A stretch of 64,000 nt of DNA from Paenibacillus beijingensis (GTDB lineage: Bacteria > Bacillota > Bacilli > Paenibacillales > Paenibacillaceae): the NCBI RefSeq assembly GCF_000961095.1, contig NZ_CP011058.1:2442501-2506500 (forward strand), given 5' to 3'. How positions within the stretch are numbered: the first letter of the stretch is position 1; each line of letters opens with the position of its first letter. Below, piece after piece: positions 37,522 through 46,734 of this stretch. Both the position numbers and the translations under genes were made by a program. The notes beneath the pieces are model-generated. The model was not told where the DNA came from. It made no database searches and saw only the letters and a program-made list of their open reading frames with translations.

Positions 37522-38814
37522 ATGTCTATTATTGTTGACGTTTACGCACGCGAAGTACTTGACTCCCGCGGTAACCCGACTGTTGAGGTGGAAGTAACGC
37601 TGGAATCCGGCGGCAAAGGCCGTGCAATCGTTCCTTCCGGCGCATCGACCGGCGCTTACGAAGCCGTTGAGCTTCGCGACGGCGACAAAAGCCGTTACCT
37701 CGGCAAAGGCGTTCTGAAAGCAGTTGACAACGTCAACACGCTGATCGCACCGGAAATTATCGGCCTGGACGCGCTGGATCAAGTGCTGATCGACCGCAAA
37801 ATGATCGAAATCGACGGAACGCCGAACAAAGGCAAGCTGGGCGCAAACGCGATTTTGGCTGTATCGATGGCGGTTGCCCGCGCTGCTGCAGACGCGCTGG
37901 ACGTATCCCTTTACACATACCTGGGCGGCTTCAACGCCAAAACGCTGCCGGTTCCGATGATGAACATCGTCAATGGCGGCGAGCATGCCGACAACAACAT
38001 CGACGTGCAGGAGTTCATGGTTCTGCCGGTTGGCGCAGAAAGCTTCAAAGAAGCGCTCCGCATCGGCGCTGAAATTTTCCACAACCTGAAATCCGTTCTG
38101 AAGGACAAAGGCCTGAACACCGCTGTCGGCGACGAAGGCGGATTTGCTCCGAACCTGTCCTCCAACGAAGAAGCGATCACGACGATCATCTCCGCTATCG
38201 AGCGTGCAGGCTTCAAGCCGGGCGTTGACGTATTCCTCGGCATGGACGTTGCGTCCACCGAGTTCTACAAAGACGGCAAATATACGCTTGCAGGCGAAGG
38301 CAAATCGTTCACGTCCGCTGAATTCGTTGACCTGCTCGCTTCCTGGGTAGAAAAATACCCGATCATCACGATCGAAGACGGCTGCTCCGAAGACGACTGG
38401 GAAGGTTGGAAGCTGCTGACCGACCGTCTGGGCGGTAAAGTTCAGCTCGTAGGCGACGACCTGTTCGTAACGAACACCGAGCGTCTGTCCGACGGTATCG
38501 AGAAAGGCGTAGGCAACTCGATCCTCGTTAAAGTTAACCAAATCGGTTCGCTCACCGAAACGTTCGACGCGATCGAAATGGCGAAACGCGCCGGCTACAC
38601 GGCTGTTATCTCCCACCGTTCCGGCGAGAGCGAAGACAGCACGATTGCCGACATCGCCGTTGCAACGAACGCCGGCCAAATCAAAACCGGTGCTCCGTCC
38701 CGTACCGACCGCGTTGCGAAATACAACCAGCTGCTCCGCATCGAAGACCAGCTCGGTTCGACGGCTCAATATGCCGGCAAATCGGCGTTCTACAACCTCA
38801 AAAATTTCAAGTAA
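37522..38814 (+). CDS. eno: Enolase
   Basis: 430 residues. N-terminal SRGNPTVEVEV, EFMVLPVGA near 168, and the signature SHRSGESEDSTIADIAVA near 370 show an intact enzyme. Also an RNA-degradosome component in Bacillus. Codon bias is as strong as in gapA. Start ATG 37522 lies about 12 bases from ACAGGAGTG. Last gene of the glycolytic cluster. Confidence 0.97.
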   Translation: MSIIVDVYAREVLDSRGNPTVEVEVTLESGGKGRAIVPSGASTGAYEAVELRDGDKSRYLGKGVLKAVDNVNTLIAPEIIGLDALDQVLIDRKMIEIDGTPNKGKLGANAILAVSMAVARAAADALDVSLYTYLGGFNAKTLPVPMMNIVNGGEHADNNIDVQEFMVLPVGAESFKEALRIGAEIFHNLKSVLKDKGLNTAVGDEGGFAPNLSSNEEAITTIISAIERAGFKPGVDVFLGMDVASTEFYKDGKYTLAGEGKSFTSAEFVDLLASWVEKYPIITIEDGCSEDDWEGWKLLTDRLGGKVQLVGDDLFVTNTERLSDGIEKGVGNSILVKVNQIGSLTETFDAIEMAKRAGYTAVISHRSGESEDSTIADIAVATNAGQIKTGAPSRTDRVAKYNQLLRIEDQLGSTAQYAGKSAFYNLKNFK

Positions 38815-39132
38815 GCAGCGTCTGCGCGCTATAGGCGCAGCCTGCCGAATCGGTAAAACCGGCGTTCCCTTGTCAGGGGGGCGCCGGTTTTTTGCGTGCA
38901 AGTTACCATTATGGGTCAGCCAAAGCTCTGACACAACTCAGCTGAAGCGCTGACAAACAATGACAACATACTGCCAAAATTACAAACAAACGGCGCAAAA
39001 ATCGGCATAGGCACTTTATTTTTTACAGCGTTATACTAAGAAGGCAATGCAACTGTATGTATACATACCCGATAACGGGTAGATGATGCCATGCACGATG
39101 CAGGCGACAAAAACGAACAGGTGGTGTTTCAT
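38815..39132 (+). other. 318-base gap after eno
   Basis: It holds the eno terminator (38856-38894) and then about 230 AT-rich bases with a TATACT box at 39032-39037 that could serve the next gene, though no -35 is convincing. Confidence 0.5.
38856..38894 (+). terminator. Terminator after eno
   Basis: AACCGGCG (38858-38865) pairs with CGCCGGTT (38882-38889), extended by a CCC/GGG inner stem, followed by six T. Confidence 0.9.
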
Positions 39133-39897
39133 TTGGCTAAACCTCAAGTGGGCATACAATTGTACACGCTCCGCGATCAAACGGAAAAAGATTTCCTCGG
39201 TACAATCCGCAACTTGGCGGAGATGGGATATTCGCTCGTCGAGTTCGCCGGTTATTTTGACACGAGCTCCAAGGTGCTGAAGCAGACGCTGGAAGATTGC
39301 GGTTTGAAAGCGCCTTCGGCTCATGTCGGACTTAATTTCGACGAACCGGATAAACTCGAATCGGATTTGAAGCGGCAGATCGAATACGCTCTGGAAATCG
39401 GGCTGGAATACATCATTACGCCTTGGGCGCCGCTGCCGGAAGCGCCTGCGCTGGAAGACGTGCAGAAGCTGGCATCGATTTTGGAAAGCAGCGGGAAGCT
39501 GGTTACGGAATCGGGCTTGAAATACGGCTATCATAATCATGATTTCGAATTTAAGCTTGTGGATGGAAAGCCGGTCATCGACCACCTGCTGGAGCTCGTT
39601 CCGGCGGAGCTGATGATCGCCGAATTTGACCTCGGCTGGGTTCACATGGGCGGACAGCGCCCGGTCGACTATGTGAAGCGTTACGCGGGCCGCGTTCCGC
39701 TCGCGCACTGCAAAGATTTCGGCAACGGCCGCCGCGATACGGAAGTCGGCAGCGGAGTCGTCGATTTCAAGAGCGTGTTTGAAGTCGCCGAAGAGGCGGG
39801 CATCCAATATTTTATTGTGGAGCAGGAAGAGTTTCAGTCGTCCTCGCTGGAGAGCGCGAAACAAAGTCTGGCTTACTTGCGCAGCCAAGGGTATTAG
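39133..39897 (+). CDS. Sugar phosphate isomerase/epimerase (TIM-barrel, AP endonuclease 2 fold)
   Basis: 254 residues. N-terminal VGIQLYTLRD, KYGYHNHDFEF near 136 (metal ligands His) and LAHCKDF near 196 are typical of the xylose-isomerase-like family. The substrate is unknown; relatives act on inositol derivatives or 3-keto sugars. TTG 39133 has AGGTGGTG at the right distance and gives the common MAKPQVG start; ATG 39091 has no ribosome site. Ends in a terminator. Confidence 0.78.
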   Translation: MAKPQVGIQLYTLRDQTEKDFLGTIRNLAEMGYSLVEFAGYFDTSSKVLKQTLEDCGLKAPSAHVGLNFDEPDKLESDLKRQIEYALEIGLEYIITPWAPLPEAPALEDVQKLASILESSGKLVTESGLKYGYHNHDFEFKLVDGKPVIDHLLELVPAELMIAEFDLGWVHMGGQRPVDYVKRYAGRVPLAHCKDFGNGRRDTEVGSGVVDFKSVFEVAEEAGIQYFIVEQEEFQSSSLESAKQSLAYLRSQGY

Positions 39898-39906
39898 GTG
39901 ATAAAG

Positions 39907-39940
39907 AAGGTTGGTCCGGCTTCGGGCCAGCCTTTTTTCC
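39907..39940 (+). terminator. Terminator after the isomerase gene
   Basis: An 11-bp stem (39907-39917 with 39924-39934, with G-T pairs) and TTTTTT. Confidence 0.8.
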
Positions 39941-39944
39941 GCTA

Positions 39945-39973
39945 TTGTGTTCGCCATAGGCGTATGATACAAT
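39945..39973 (+). promoter_or_regulatory. Promoter of secG
   Basis: TTGTGT, 17-bp spacer, TACAAT. The leader to secG would be about 190 bases and contains three hairpins. Confidence 0.6.
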
Positions 39974-40011
39974 AATATTGCTGTTTCCAGCTCTCTTGCT
40001 GTTTTACGGCG

Positions 40012-40153
40012 GTTTTGCTGATGCAAAACTTCTTCGCTCGCAAGAATGAATGGTTTTGCATACGCAAAACTTTAGAGGACGGATTGAGCCGGCTTAAGCC
40101 GGATGGAATGCCCGAATAATTACAATGCTGGTTTTGCCGGACTTCGGTAAAAC
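40012..40153 (+). repeat. Three hairpin elements in the secG leader
   Basis: GTTTTGC-N4-GCAAAAC occurs at 40012-40029 and 40053-40070. A related GTTTTGCCG...CGGTAAAAC hairpin lies at 40131-40153, directly before TTTAGGAGG of secG. The second is followed by TTTAGAGG, a ribosome-site-like sequence with no gene behind it. The ppaX leader has the same element. Confidence 0.7.
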
Positions 40154-40170
40154 TTTAGGAGGATGCATCG

Positions 40171-40407
40171 ATGGTTGTCGCATTTAAGATTTTGCTCGTT
40201 ATTTTTTCAATCGGACTGATTGCGGTCGTTCTGCTGCAAAAAGGCAAAAGCGCGGGGCTGGCCGGAGCGATCTCCGGAGGCGCGGAGCATTTGTTCGGCA
40301 AGCAGAAAGCACGCGGTCTGGACTTGTTCCTGCAGCGTTTGACGATCGGGCTGGCAGTCGGATTTTTCGTGCTGGCGCTTGTGGTGGCATATCTGGTAAA
40401 AGGTTAA
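40171..40407 (+). CDS. secG: Preprotein translocase subunit SecG
   Basis: 78 residues with two transmembrane helices (about 3-22 and 53-75) and the linking GGAEHLFGKQKARGLD loop typical of SecG. Accessory part of the SecYEG channel. AGGAGG ribosome site. As in B. subtilis, it precedes rnr. Confidence 0.93.
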   Translation: MVVAFKILLVIFSIGLIAVVLLQKGKSAGLAGAISGGAEHLFGKQKARGLDLFLQRLTIGLAVGFFVLALVVAYLVKG

Positions 40408-40425
40408 TTCGTTATAGGTGCGCGA

Positions 40426-40453
40426 AAGCGGGGGCTGGCCCCCGCTTTTTATT
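40426..40453 (+). terminator. Terminator after secG
   Basis: AAGCGGGGGC and GCCCCCGCTT flank a short loop, followed by T. Confidence 0.88.
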
Positions 40454-40656
40454 TTAGCCTCATAAGGTGGAAAATGTTTCTTGCGCCGCTTCATACGCCG
40501 GCTTTTACGAACGGATTTTGCATTGCGGCGATTGGATGGATAGAAATTCGTGTATACTACATGGTAGATGAGAGCCGTTTGCCGTAAGGCCCGGAAGGAA
40601 AGCTGCAAATCAGCTGAAAGGGCGCGGCAGAAGCGGCGCAAGAGGTGAGAGGGATC

Positions 40657-43632
40657 ATGATAACAGAGCAAAATTTGCTTGATTTTATGCGGGAAACCGC
40701 TTATAAACCGATGACGTACCAGGAGCTGGAGCAGCATTTTACGTTTGAGGACGCTTCGGAATTCAAGACGTTTCTGCAGATGCTGAACCAGCTGGAGGAA
40801 GAGGGAAAAATTTTGCGCTCCCGCACGGAGCGCTACGGGGTGCCGGAGCGGATGAATCTGCTGCGCGGCCGCATTCAGGCACATGCGAAAGGGTTCGCCT
40901 TTTTGCTGCCGGATGAGAAGGACCACCCCGACGTCTATATCCATGCCAACGATTTGAAAAGCGCGATGAACGGCGATACGGTGCTCGTGCGCGTCACGTC
41001 GCAAAGCGAAGGCGGCGGCCGGATGGAGGGCGAAGTGGTGCGCGTCGTCCAGCGTGCCGTCACGCAGGTGGTGGGCACGTTCGAGAACCATGAAGCGTTC
41101 GGTTTTGTGATGCCGGATGACAAACGGATCAACCGCGATCTTTTTATCCCGAAGGAAGGATTTATGGGGGCGGTGACGGGGCAGAAGGTTGTCGCCCGCA
41201 TCGTTGCATACCCGGAAGGCCGTTCAGCCGCGCAGGGCGAAATCATTGAAATTATCGGTCATAAGGATGACCCGGGCGTCGATATTTTGTCCATTATCCG
41301 CAAGCATCAGCTGCCGGAAGGATTTCCGGATGACGTGATGGCCGAGGCGGAGGCGGCGCCGGATTCCATTTCCGAAGAGGAAATCGTGCAGCAGGGACGG
41401 CGCGATCTGCGCGGCAAGACGATCGTCACAATCGACGGCGAAGATGCGAAGGACCTTGACGACGCGGTTAACGTGGAGCGTCTGGAGAACGGCAACTATT
41501 TGCTCGGCGTCCACATCGCCGATGTCGGTTATTACGTGCGCGAAAATTCGGCTCTCGATCAAGAGGCGTTCCGGCGCGGAACGAGCGTTTACCTCGTAGA
41601 CCGCGTCATTCCGATGCTGCCGCACCGGCTGTCCAACGGCATCTGCTCGCTCAATCCGCAGGTGGACCGGCTGACGCTGTCGTGCGAAATGGAGTTTGAC
41701 CCGAATACGCTGAAGCGCGTCCGGCATGACGTGTTTACGAGCGTTATTAAGACGGCGGAGCGGATGACGTACGCCAATGTGCGCAAAATATTGGAGGAGG
41801 ACGAGCCGGAAGCGCCAGTATCCTCCGAAAGTGCCGCCCCGGTCGGTGAAGAGGGGGCAGGCTCCCGCGCAGCGGGTGTGAAGCTTCGTACGAGCGAAGA
41901 GGACCTTGATAATCTGATCGCCTGGGACGAACAGTGGCAGAGCGGCTATGACCCGGAAGCGGAGCGCGAGCGTGAGCTGGAGAAGCAGCGGCAGCGCCAG
42001 GAAAGACGGGAAGAGAAAGCGCGCCTGCTCGAGCGTTACGCCACGCTCGTTCCGACGTTCAAGCTGATGGAAGAGCTGGCGATGAAGCTGCGGCGTAACC
42101 GGATGAAACGCGGCGCGATCGATTTTGACTTCCAGGAATCCAAAATCGTCGTCGACGAGCAGGGCAAAGCGGTCGGGATCGTGAAGCGCGAGCGCTCGAT
42201 CGCCGAGCAGATTATTGAGGAGTTCATGCTGGCGGCGAACGAAACGGTGGCGGAGCATTTTCACTGGCTAAGGGTTCCGTTCCTGTACCGGATTCACGAA
42301 AACCCGGATTCCGAGAAGCTGCTTCATTTCCTGCAGTTTGCGGCCAACTTCGGCTATGTCGTGAAAGGGAAAGGCAACTCCGTCCATCCGCGCGCGCTGC
42401 AGACGCTGCTGGAGGAAATTCGCGGCACGAAGGAAGAGACGGTTATTTCGACGATGATGCTGCGGTCGATGAAGCAGGCGAAATACGATGCGGAAAGCCT
42501 GGGCCACTTCGGGCTGGCTGCGGAGTTTTACAGCCACTTTACGTCACCGATCCGCCGTTATCCCGACCTTGTGATCCACCGCGTCATCCGCGAGGTGCTT
42601 GAGGGCGGCGGGGCGCTGTCGGAACGGCGGCAGGAAGCGCTGCAGGCGCGGATGCCGGACATCGCGCAGCACTCCTCGGAGCGCGAGCGGGTGGCGGTGG
42701 ACGCCGAGCGCGATACGGAGCAGCTTAAGAAGTGCGAGTACATGCTGGATAAGGTCGGCGAGGAATTCAGCGGCATGATCAGCAGCGTCACCAGCTTCGG
42801 CATCTTCGTGGAGCTGGAAAATACGGTCGAAGGCTTGATCCGCTTAAGCGATCTGAACGACGACTATTACCATTTCAGCGAGCAGCATATGGTGCTGATC
42901 GGCGAGCGGACGTCGAAGGTGTACCGGATCGGCGACGAGGTAAAAATCCGCGTCGCGCGGGTGAACATGGACGACCATACGATCGATTTCGAGATGGTCG
43001 ATACGAAGCCGCGCAGCGGCTACAAGGGCGTCGCGGACGCCGGCTTCGGCGGCGCGCGCAGCAAGAGCGGGCGCGGCGGCTACGGCCGCGCCGGACGCGA
43101 AGGCGCCGGGCGCAGCGGCGCCGGCGCAGCGGTGGGCCGCCGCGGCGCAGCCGGCGGCCGCGCTGCGGGAGCTCCCGCTGGCGCAGGCGGGCGCGGCGCG
43201 AAGCGCAAGGGCGGCGCCGCCGGAAGCGCGGCGGCGCAGCCGCAGCGCGAGGGCCGCGGGCCCGGCCGCGCGGGCGCAGGCGGGCGCGGCGGCAACGACC
43301 AGCGCGGCGGGCAAACCGCCGGCGGCGAAGCGAAGGGCCGGCGCGGCGAAGGCGTGCGCACGGACATGTGGGGACTGCCCGTCCGCCAAAGCCGCAGCGG
43401 CGGCGGTTCGTGGAGCAGCGCCGATGAGGGCCACGAGGGCGGAAATGCGGGAGGAGAAGGGCCGAACCGTGAAAATCCGTGGTATTCCGTCCCGGCCCGA
43501 AGCGCGCGCAAAAAAACGTCCGACTCCGGCATTTTCAACGGCGAAGGCGGCTCCAGGCGCGGTGGTGGTGGCGGCAAAAAGAAAAAAGGCGGCAATTCAA
43601 CCGCCGCATTCGTCCGCAAGAAGCGGAAGTAA
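40657..43632 (+). CDS. rnr: Ribonuclease R with long basic Gly/Ala/Arg-rich tail
   Basis: 991 residues; B. subtilis RNase R has about 780. Order: N-terminal helix-turn-helix-like region (1-60), cold-shock domains (about 65-225), RNB catalytic domain (about 245-645, metal site DGEDAKDLDDAV near 268), S1 domain (about 705-790), then about 200 residues of low-complexity Gly/Ala/Arg followed by a Lys-rich end. A charged insert (about 385-455, rich in Glu/Arg/Gln) interrupts the RNB domain. It degrades structured RNA and, with SmpB-tmRNA, faulty mRNAs. ATG 40657 follows AGAGGTG. Confidence 0.93.
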   Translation: MITEQNLLDFMRETAYKPMTYQELEQHFTFEDASEFKTFLQMLNQLEEEGKILRSRTERYGVPERMNLLRGRIQAHAKGFAFLLPDEKDHPDVYIHANDLKSAMNGDTVLVRVTSQSEGGGRMEGEVVRVVQRAVTQVVGTFENHEAFGFVMPDDKRINRDLFIPKEGFMGAVTGQKVVARIVAYPEGRSAAQGEIIEIIGHKDDPGVDILSIIRKHQLPEGFPDDVMAEAEAAPDSISEEEIVQQGRRDLRGKTIVTIDGEDAKDLDDAVNVERLENGNYLLGVHIADVGYYVRENSALDQEAFRRGTSVYLVDRVIPMLPHRLSNGICSLNPQVDRLTLSCEMEFDPNTLKRVRHDVFTSVIKTAERMTYANVRKILEEDEPEAPVSSESAAPVGEEGAGSRAAGVKLRTSEEDLDNLIAWDEQWQSGYDPEAERERELEKQRQRQERREEKARLLERYATLVPTFKLMEELAMKLRRNRMKRGAIDFDFQESKIVVDEQGKAVGIVKRERSIAEQIIEEFMLAANETVAEHFHWLRVPFLYRIHENPDSEKLLHFLQFAANFGYVVKGKGNSVHPRALQTLLEEIRGTKEETVISTMMLRSMKQAKYDAESLGHFGLAAEFYSHFTSPIRRYPDLVIHRVIREVLEGGGALSERRQEALQARMPDIAQHSSERERVAVDAERDTEQLKKCEYMLDKVGEEFSGMISSVTSFGIFVELENTVEGLIRLSDLNDDYYHFSEQHMVLIGERTSKVYRIGDEVKIRVARVNMDDHTIDFEMVDTKPRSGYKGVADAGFGGARSKSGRGGYGRAGREGAGRSGAGAAVGRRGAAGGRAAGAPAGAGGRGAKRKGGAAGSAAAQPQREGRGPGRAGAGGRGGNDQRGGQTAGGEAKGRRGEGVRTDMWGLPVRQSRSGGGSWSSADEGHEGGNAGGEGPNRENPWYSVPARSARKKTSDSGIFNGEGGSRRGGGGGKKKKGGNSTAAFVRKKRK

Positions 43633-43664
43633 CAGGGCTGGCCGCCCAATAAAGCAAAGGCTTT

Positions 43665-43718
43665 AAGCAAACGAACCGGTCACAAGGGGCTGTCCTTGAC
43701 CGGTTCGTTTGCTTTTTG
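43665..43718 (+). terminator. Terminator after rnr
   Basis: A perfect 18-bp stem (43665-43682 with 43697-43714) followed by T. Confidence 0.9.
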
Positions 43719-43857
43719 GACAACCTGCTGCTTCTTCTTAAGCAATTAATTATGGGCAAGGGAAAGCACCTGACTTCAGGCCTCGCCTGCGGTATGCCTT
43801 GAAAATAGGAAACGAAGGAATCCCCTGAATCCCTACATCCCGGAAGACCGAAAACTC

Positions 43858-43913
43858 GCAACCCCGCAACCCCGCAACCCCGCAACCCCGCAACCCCGCA
43901 ACCCCGCAACCCC
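43858..43913. repeat. Tandem octamer GCAACCCC x7
   Basis: Seven perfect, unspaced copies of an 8-bp unit in non-coding DNA. No spacers, so not a CRISPR. The number of copies probably varies between strains by slippage. Confidence 0.95.
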
Positions 43914-44217
43914 CCGGAACCCTGGTTATTGAATTTCTTACGGACCTGACAGACGCTATTTGTAGGAAATGAAACATTCTAAAAATGTAACGAAACCCAG
44001 GATCGCTATTCACTCAAAGAGACCGTATTTTGTCATTATATTTTCGGAATAAGGACTCTGGGGTTCGTTACTTCAGAGATATGCACATTTTACGGCTTAT
44101 AACGACGCTGAGGTTCGTAAGCATTAGACGGATCTGCTTAAAAGAAGCTTAAAGGGTAACTATATTTCATGATATTCTATCCATATGAAATCAATTTTTA
44201 TGGATCGGAGGAGAATG

Positions 44218-44727
44218 ATGATGGGCGAAACGTATAACGAAGAGTGGGAACGGCGGGTATCGGAATTGTGGGACTCGTTCGATAATTACAGTGAGAAACA
44301 GTTTTTGGCCAAGATGGAGGAGCTTGCAGCTGAACTTCCAGCAGACAGCGCGGTGGCGGCGTTCGAACGTGCGTCATCGTTTGACTCGACCGGCCATTCC
44401 GACCTGGCGGTGCCGTTGTATCGGCAGGCACTTGAGCTGGGGCTTAATGAGGACCGCCGACGTCAGGCCGTAATCCAGCTGGCCAGCTCGCTAAGAAACA
44501 TCGGCCAGGCATTAGAGAGCGTCGCGCTACTTACGGCTGAGCAAAATGCAGGTTCAGATGATCTGGATGACGCGGTGAGTGCTTTTCTCGCGCTTGCTCT
44601 CGTTGATACGGGGCGTGAACGCGAAGCGGTATCGCTCGCTTTGACGGCGTTATCTCGCCATTTGACCCGATATCAGCGGTCGCTGGCTAACTACGCCCAA
44701 GAGCTCATAGACGGCCCTTCCTCTTGA
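44218..44727 (+). CDS. Tetratricopeptide-repeat protein
   Basis: 169 residues, soluble, helical. At least two TPR-like units (ERASSFDSTGHSDLAVPLY near 50-70 and QLASSLRNIGQALESVALL near 83-103). Function unknown; such proteins usually mediate protein contacts. Three consecutive ATG codons (44215, 44218, 44221) follow GGAGGAG; 44218 has the best spacing. It lies between rnr and the AbrB-type gene, a position occupied by smpB in B. subtilis. Confidence 0.75.
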   Translation: MMGETYNEEWERRVSELWDSFDNYSEKQFLAKMEELAAELPADSAVAAFERASSFDSTGHSDLAVPLYRQALELGLNEDRRRQAVIQLASSLRNIGQALESVALLTAEQNAGSDDLDDAVSAFLALALVDTGREREAVSLALTALSRHLTRYQRSLANYAQELIDGPSS

Positions 44728-44951
44728 GCCGGCTTGTGAATCAATAAGCGGCGTTTCTGACCAAAAAGGTCGACTGCCGACATGCAACGCCACAGCATGC
44801 TGCTAGGAGTTGCATCTCTATCCGTTAAGCGGGCAGTCAATGAATAGATCTTAAAGAGACATTAATGGTTGACAGAATCTTTTTCACGTATCAGTATTTA
44901 AGTAGTGAAGTATTGTTGTGCGTTTAGCAATTATTCCTGAAAGAAAGCTGG

Positions 44952-46070
44952 ATGAAAAGCATGACTGTCGCAAGACCGCTTCGTATTCTGATGACGTGCC
45001 TCATTTCGCTGGCCGGAGGCTTGCTGTTCACCTCGATTCATATACCGGTCCCGTGGCTGCTTGGGCCGATGATCGCCGTTTTGATCGCGTCCAGGTTTTT
45101 GAACGTCGCCAAGGTGCCGCTTTATTGGCCCTCGTATATCCGCAATGCGGGCATTATGATCGTCGGGTATTCGATCGGTCTTGCCTTCACCCGGCAGGCG
45201 CTCGTCCAGATCGTTCACCAGCTGCCATCCATGCTCCTGATGGCGCTGCTGCTGATGCTTCTGTGCGTCCTGATCGCCTATATCGCTTCCCGGTTATCGG
45301 GGATCGATTTTCCGACGATGATGACCGGCTGCGTGCCGGGCGGTCTCTCCCAGATGATTACGCTCGCCGAAGAGATAAGGGGCGTTAATATGACGGTCGT
45401 GACGTTTATGCAGGTGACGCGGCTGATGATGATCGTTATCATCGTGCCGCTGCTCGTATTCAGTCCGATGTTTGCAAGCAGTCCGCCCGGCTTGAGCGCG
45501 TCGGAAGCGCTGGAAACGATTCAGGCTAACGTGACGCCGCTTTTCCCGAACATTGTTCCGTTTGCCGTCGTTTGCATGCTTTTTACCTTCTTAGGTCATA
45601 AAATCAAGTTTCCGACCGTCTTCCTGCTCGGTCCGCTGCTCGGCACGGCGCTTTTGGGCCAGTCGGGCCTTCAGGGACCTGCCATGCCGTCCTTTGTGCT
45701 GAATGCCGCCCAGTTTATGGTCGGCAGCTATGTCGGTCTGCTGCTCAGGCCCGAGAAGCTGCAGCGCAAAACGCTCACGATCACGGTGGCGCTTGCCAGC
45801 AGCCTCGTGCTGCTTGTGGGCGCATACGGCTTAAGCGTGCTGCTGACCCGCATCCATGCGCTCACGCCGATCACCGGTTTTCTCAGCATGGCGCCCGGAG
45901 GGATGGACCAGATGGGCATTATTGCGCATGAAGTGAACGCCGATCTGTCGATTGTGTCCGCGTATCAGCTGTTCCGCACGTTCTTTATTTTTTTCCTGGT
46001 GCCGTCTCTGCTCCGAATGTTGTTCCGCTTCCTTGCCGGCCGGGCTGCAGCCGCTGCGCATCGAAGTTGA
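44952..46070 (+). CDS. AbrB-family integral membrane protein
   Basis: 372 residues with about ten transmembrane helices in two homologous halves, each with a PWLLGP- or PGG-type motif (VPWLLGPMIAVLIASR near 33-48; CVPGGLSQM near 131; LSMAPGGMDQMGIIA near 314). This is the AbrB duplication family of membrane proteins, once called putative ammonia monooxygenase and unrelated to the AbrB DNA-binding regulator. Transport substrate unknown. Ribosome site weak (AAAGAAAG). Confidence 0.82.
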   Translation: MKSMTVARPLRILMTCLISLAGGLLFTSIHIPVPWLLGPMIAVLIASRFLNVAKVPLYWPSYIRNAGIMIVGYSIGLAFTRQALVQIVHQLPSMLLMALLLMLLCVLIAYIASRLSGIDFPTMMTGCVPGGLSQMITLAEEIRGVNMTVVTFMQVTRLMMIVIIVPLLVFSPMFASSPPGLSASEALETIQANVTPLFPNIVPFAVVCMLFTFLGHKIKFPTVFLLGPLLGTALLGQSGLQGPAMPSFVLNAAQFMVGSYVGLLLRPEKLQRKTLTITVALASSLVLLVGAYGLSVLLTRIHALTPITGFLSMAPGGMDQMGIIAHEVNADLSIVSAYQLFRTFFIFFLVPSLLRMLFRFLAGRAAAAAHRS

Positions 46071-46251
46071 ACCCTCGCCATCTGGGGATTGCTCTAAACG
46101 ATTGCGTTCGCTGGACGCACAAAACGGTTAAAACAATTATATACAAGTCTCGGCAGCGAAAGCCGCTTGTTTCATACCGCCGGATTTGCTACAATAAAAA
46201 CCTGGCCGTCATGGCTGCAAACCTCGTTAAACTGCCGAAGGAGTGATTGAG

Positions 46252-46734
46252 ATGGGCAAGAAAAGCCAGTTTGACAAGCCGCTCGCCCAGAACAAAAAAG
46301 CTTCTCACGACTATTTTATCGAGGAAACGTACGAAGCGGGCATTGTTCTGATGGGAACGGAAATTAAGTCAATCCGGAGAGGAAAAGCGAACCTGAGCGA
46401 TTCGTTCGCGACGATCCGGAACGGTGAGATGTTTCTGCACAACATGCACGTCAGCCCGTTCGAGCAGGGCAACCGCCATAACCCGACCGATCCGACGCGC
46501 GCGCGCAAGCTGCTGCTTCACAAGTCGCAGATCAACAAGCTGCTCGGGCAATCGAAGCAGGAAGGTTATTCGATCGTACCGCTTAAAGTATACGTGAAGA
46601 ACGGCTATGCGAAAGTATTGATCGGGCTCGGCAAAGGGAAAAAGCAATACGACAAACGCGATACGGCGGCGAAACGCGACGCTCAGCGCGATATCCAGCG
46701 TGCTTTGCGCGAGAAGCAGAAGGTGGCGCGGTAA
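46252..46734 (+). CDS. smpB: SsrA-binding protein SmpB
   Basis: 160 residues. Beta-barrel with the conserved NKKASHDYFIEETYEAGIVLMGTEIKSIR opening (split about residues 12-40) and the C-terminal GLGKGKKQYDKRDTAAKRD tail that mimics mRNA in the ribosome. Partner of the tmRNA encoded 358 bases downstream. AAGGAGTG ribosome site. Confidence 0.96.
   Translation: MGKKSQFDKPLAQNKKASHDYFIEETYEAGIVLMGTEIKSIRRGKANLSDSFATIRNGEMFLHNMHVSPFEQGNRHNPTDPTRARKLLLHKSQINKLLGQSKQEGYSIVPLKVYVKNGYAKVLIGLGKGKKQYDKRDTAAKRDAQRDIQRALREKQKVAR

Larger units (their letters stand above)
43633..44217 (+). other. 585-base gap after rnr
   Basis: It holds the rnr terminator (43665-43718), a tandem octamer repeat (43858-43913) and AT-rich sequence. 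I see no gene. Confidence 0.6.

Noticed and set aside
43080..43670. Pro-rich minus-strand frame opposite the rnr tail
   Set aside because: Complement of the Gly/Ala/Arg repeats of RNase R; its composition is explained by the sense strand.
43858..43913. Possible CRISPR array
   Set aside because: The 8-bp units have no spacers and are far shorter than CRISPR repeats; no cas genes are in the window.
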